From Clostridia bacterium (GTDB lineage Bacteria > Bacillota_E > RBS10-35 > JAJYVN01), in NCBI GenBank assembly GCA_027335545.1, contig DAHWHV010000552.1, forward strand, positions 1-7,030: a stretch of 7,030 nt of DNA, written 5' to 3'. The notes under the pieces are model-generated. The model searched no databases. It saw only the letters and a program-made list of their open reading frames with translations, and was not told where the DNA came from. Positions 5,227 through 7,030 of the stretch are shown piece after piece (position 1 is the first letter of the stretch; the number at the start of each line of letters is the position of its first letter). A program made the translations under genes and the position numbers.

Positions 5227-6739
5227 CGACCCCCGGGACCTCAGCGGGGTTGTACGTGATGACCACGCTGGCCGTCCCGGCGGTCGCGAAGCGGTCGACC
5301 ACGACGATGCCGTTGGCCGCGATGTCGCCCCCGCCCGACCCCCCGCCGCTGACCAGGGTGCCGCCGGACCCGGACGACTCGGAGTTGTCGTAGACCGCCC
5401 CCGTCAGGGAGATCGTGGCGCCGTCGGCGGTGTGGTTGTCCAGGCCGATGTTGGCCGCCACGCCGCGGTCTTGGTAGAGGAGCATGTGGGCGAACAGCCC
5501 AGAGTCCGCGCCGCTGAGGGTCACGCTACCCTGGCCGCCCAGGTAGATGCCGTCGGGTCCGGCGCCGGGCCCGGCACCGGTCGCCTGGGAACCACAGGGG
5601 GATGTCGTCCCGCCTGGCCCTCCCGGTCCGCCTGGCCCTCCCCCGCCGCCCCCGCTGGGGGCCGCCTCGTTGTAGAGGACGATGTCGCTGCCGCTCACGG
5701 CCTGTCCACTGCCGGGGCAGACGCTCAACCCGTCCTCGAAGAGGTAGATGCCAGGGCTGCCGCCGCAGTCGCTGAAGGTGGCGCTGCCCGTGATGTAGAC
5801 GGGGTAGGCGTAGACCCCCGGGGTGAACGCCCCTGCGGGGTTGGCGGTGAAGGTTTGGACGGTGCCCCCCGGGCAGGCGGTGTCCGCGGCCGTCGGGGCC
5901 GGGACGTATGTCAGGGGGTCCGGCTCATAGGGGAGGCCGCCGAACATCCCACCCGCGTACGTGATCTCGCCGGAGGTGTGCTGCGGACACACGGCGCTGG
6001 TGGCGCCGGCCGGGTCGAAGCACGGATCCAGCGGGATCGGGGCCACGGAGTCCATCTGGCCGCTGATCGAGGTGCCGCTACTACCGAAGTTGTCGACCGT
6101 GTCGGCATAACAGCCGGGGGTCGAGCAGCCCCCCGTCGAGTCGTCCATGATGTTGCCGTTGATCTGGAACTGCCCGGAGCCGCCACCCCAGATCGTGTGG
6201 CCACCGCTGGGGGCCAGGGCCACGATCCCCGCCGAGTGGCCGACGGGCGCCGCGGCCGGGTTGTCGCCCACGACGGCCGCGGCGCTGGCCCTGGCCCCCA
6301 GCCCCGTGACGCCCAGGACCTGCGCCAGCAACGGCGGCCACTGGGGATGGACCGCCAGACGGACGCCGCAGGCACCGCTGGGGGCCTCCCCTCCGGCGCC
6401 CGGCAGGGTGGGGGTGTCTGTGAGGGGCTGACCGTTCTGGCCCAGGTAGGTGCCCGTCCAGCGGCCGGCGGCGGCCGGGGCGTTGGCGGCCACCAGGTCG
6501 GCGACCACGGCGCTGACCTGGCCGTCGCTCACCGTGCCCTGGCCCGCGCAGACGGGCTGCAGCGCGCTGGTCGCCGCGAGGCTGGCCAGATCGGCGGCGT
6601 TCTGTGCCCGCCGGAACTGCACGAAGGTGTAACCGCCGTCGACGACGACCGAGCCCACGGCCACCAGCGCCAGCAGGGCTAGGGCGAAGAGGACGACCGT
6701 CTGCCCGCGTTCCCCGGCCGCGGCGGACCTGGGTTCCAT
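5207..6739 (-). CDS. tadG: TadG-like pilus assembly protein with large secreted domain
   Basis: TadG-like protein of a tad/Flp cluster, 510 residues from ATG 6739, chosen for the GGGGAAG ribosome site just upstream; a TTG at 6802 would add 21 unlikely residues. The N-terminus is GERGQTVVLF, a membrane helix at about 15-33 ending in VVVDGG, and FRRAQNAADLASLAATSAL: the Tad N-terminal signature. The residue after the +4 position of G12|QTVVL is Leu, not Glu, so prepilin-peptidase processing is not expected; it should be an uncleaved anchor with the rest outside. From about residue 167 (GHSAGIVALAP) to the end it is Gly/Ser/Thr-rich with strand-turn pattern, including GIYLFEDGLSV, HMLLYQDRG (418-426), a GAVYDN segment and IVVVDRF (478-484). 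This resembles repetitive beta-rich tails of TadG-related proteins in Chloroflexi and Firmicutes. No von Willebrand A domain (no DxSxS motif) is seen. Ten ectodomain cysteines could form disulfides. A Gly/Pro-rich linker lies near 362-380. Cotranscribed with tadE. Confidence 0.85.
   Translation of the reverse strand: MEPRSAAAGERGQTVVLFALALLALVAVGSVVVDGGYTFVQFRRAQNAADLASLAATSALQPVCAGQGTVSDGQVSAVVADLVAANAPAAAGRWTGTYLGQNGQPLTDTPTLPGAGGEAPSGACGVRLAVHPQWPPLLAQVLGVTGLGARASAAAVVGDNPAAAPVGHSAGIVALAPSGGHTIWGGGSGQFQINGNIMDDSTGGCSTPGCYADTVDNFGSSGTSISGQMDSVAPIPLDPCFDPAGATSAVCPQHTSGEITYAGGMFGGLPYEPDPLTYVPAPTAADTACPGGTVQTFTANPAGAFTPGVYAYPVYITGSATFSDCGGSPGIYLFEDGLSVCPGSGQAVSGSDIVLYNEAAPSGGGGGGPGGPGGPGGTTSPCGSQATGAGPGAGPDGIYLGGQGSVTLSGADSGLFAHMLLYQDRGVAANIGLDNHTADGATISLTGAVYDNSESSGSGGTLVSGGGSGGGDIAANGIVVVDRFATAGTASVVITYNPAEVPGVGAVLVQ
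5610..5642. repeat. 18-base tandem repeat encoding a Gly-Pro-Gly linker
   Basis: CCGCCTGGCCCTCCC occurs at 5610-5624 and again at 5628-5642, an 18-base period in frame with the TadG-like gene. On the coding strand it specifies repeated G-G-P triplets, preceded by a run of Gly. It could change length by slippage in whole codons. The triplet pattern resembles collagen only superficially, because it is short. Confidence 0.65.
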
Positions 6740-6742
6740 GCA

Positions 6743-6749
6743 CTTCCCC
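6743..6749 (-). promoter_or_regulatory. Ribosome binding site of the TadG-like gene
   Basis: On the minus strand GGGGAAG lies three bases before ATG 6739, with the GGGG core six bases away. It supports ATG 6739 over the upstream in-frame TTG 6802. Confidence 0.45.
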
Positions 6750-6798
6750 GCCTTCCGGGAGGGCGCCGCGGGTCCGGGCCACCCTCTGGCTGCAGGAC

Positions 6799-6817
6799 GC
6801 AACCCGCAACCAGCAAC
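6799..6817. repeat. Three GCAAC repeats at seven-base spacing before the TadG-like gene
   Basis: GCAAC begins at 6799, 6806 and 6813 on the plus strand (GTTGC on the minus strand), a regular heptad in the 102-base gap between the upstream TadE-like stop and the TadG-like start. It is more A/T-containing than its surroundings. Such iterated short repeats can bind a regulator, but no promoter elements are obvious and chance is possible. A weak hairpin, CGCCT (6817-6821) with AGGCG (6827-6831), overlaps its edge. Confidence 0.3.
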
Positions 6818-6841
6818 GCCTCCCCCAGGCGCGTCGGGGGT

Positions 6842-7030
6842 TCATTCGGCGGCCGCCCCCTGCGCCCGGAGTTGGAGGGCCGCCCCCCCCAGCCACCACG
6901 GCACCACGCTGGCGTATACGGTGACCACCTGCAGGGCCACCCCGGACTCCGTCCCCGTTGCGGTCGCGACGGACACGCAGCCGGCTGGGAGCCCCGGGCC
7001 CGCACAGGAGAGGGGCCCCCCCTCGGCATC
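6842..7030 (-). CDS. C-terminal end of a probable second TadE-like protein (5' end beyond right edge)
   Basis: The minus strand is open from the right edge for 62 codons to TGA at 6844-6842. The translation has coding-like GC-rich third positions and reads like the end of a TadE-family protein: a strand-forming segment VSVATATGTESGVALQVVTV, then a hydrophobic VPWWLGGAALQLRAQGAAAE tail, comparable with the usual Val/Thr-rich strands followed by L-x-A-x-A near the C-terminus. It has two cysteines about ten residues apart, near visible residues 9 and 18. The other two minus frames give low-complexity Arg/Pro/Gly sequence. It lies 102 bases upstream of the TadG-like gene on the same strand, giving the order TadE-like, TadG-like, TadE-like. 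The diagnostic N-terminal helix is not in view, so the family assignment rests on context and tail pattern; TadF or another minor pseudopilin is possible. Confidence 0.6.
   Translation of the reverse strand, partial: DAEGGPLSCAGPGLPAGCVSVATATGTESGVALQVVTVYASVVPWWLGGAALQLRAQGAAAE

Noticed and set aside
4637..6682. 681-residue plus-strand ORF opposite the tad genes
   Set aside because: Antisense shadow. The minus frames carry TadE and TadG membrane helices and signatures; this frame has none.
6679..7029. 116-residue minus-strand ORF at the right edge
   Set aside because: Another minus frame gives a balanced, TadE-like C-terminus ending at 6842; this one is Arg/Pro/Gly-rich and overlaps the TadG-like start out of frame.

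Overview
This very GC-rich window carries two divergently transcribed DNA helicase genes on the left. On the right, on the minus strand, is part of a tad-type (Flp pilus / tight adherence) cluster. Almost every codon of the real genes ends in G or C, so antisense and out-of-frame ORFs are long and misleading. I saw no ribosomal or transfer RNA gene, CRISPR array, transposase, integrase or attachment site. High GC, a compact DinG-like protein without an exonuclease domain, and TadE/TadG-like proteins with Gly-rich ectodomains suggest a deep-branching high-GC bacterium. A Thermaerobacter/Symbiobacterium-like Firmicute, a Chloroflexota member or an actinobacterium would all fit. This is inference from style; no phylogenetic marker is present.

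Layout. Bases 1-1885 (minus) hold the first 628 codons of a RecQ-family helicase that runs off the left edge; no stop is seen. It has a full superfamily 2 motif set, a C-x16-C-x2-C-x2-C zinc module and a winged-helix RQC-like region, plus an extra segment of about 80 residues between motif VI and the zinc module. A noncoding divergent region of about 430 bases follows. Bases 2314-4269 (plus) encode a DinG/XPD-family helicase with a probable iron-sulfur cysteine cluster and a DEGH Walker B box. The convergent region 4270-4620 holds two strong hairpins, one behind each flanking gene, and a short coding-like minus-strand ORF of unknown identity. From 4621 to the right edge, all on the minus strand and read right to left, are the C-terminal end of a probable TadE-like protein, a TadG-like protein with a large secreted domain, and a TadE-like pseudopilin whose start overlaps or abuts the TadG-like stop.

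How they work together. The helicases probably serve DNA repair or the resolution of unusual structures; both families are known to act on branched or G-quadruplex DNA, and they share a control region. The tad genes probably make minor envelope or pilus-associated components, with the pilus motor, secretin and prepilin peptidase genes outside the window. Nothing in the sequence ties the helicases to the tad genes functionally.

I do not see clear evidence of a wholly new system. The points most worth following are the RecQ insertion, the DEGH box and cysteine cluster of the DinG-like protein, the TadG-like ectodomain, and the unexplained small ORF in the convergent region.
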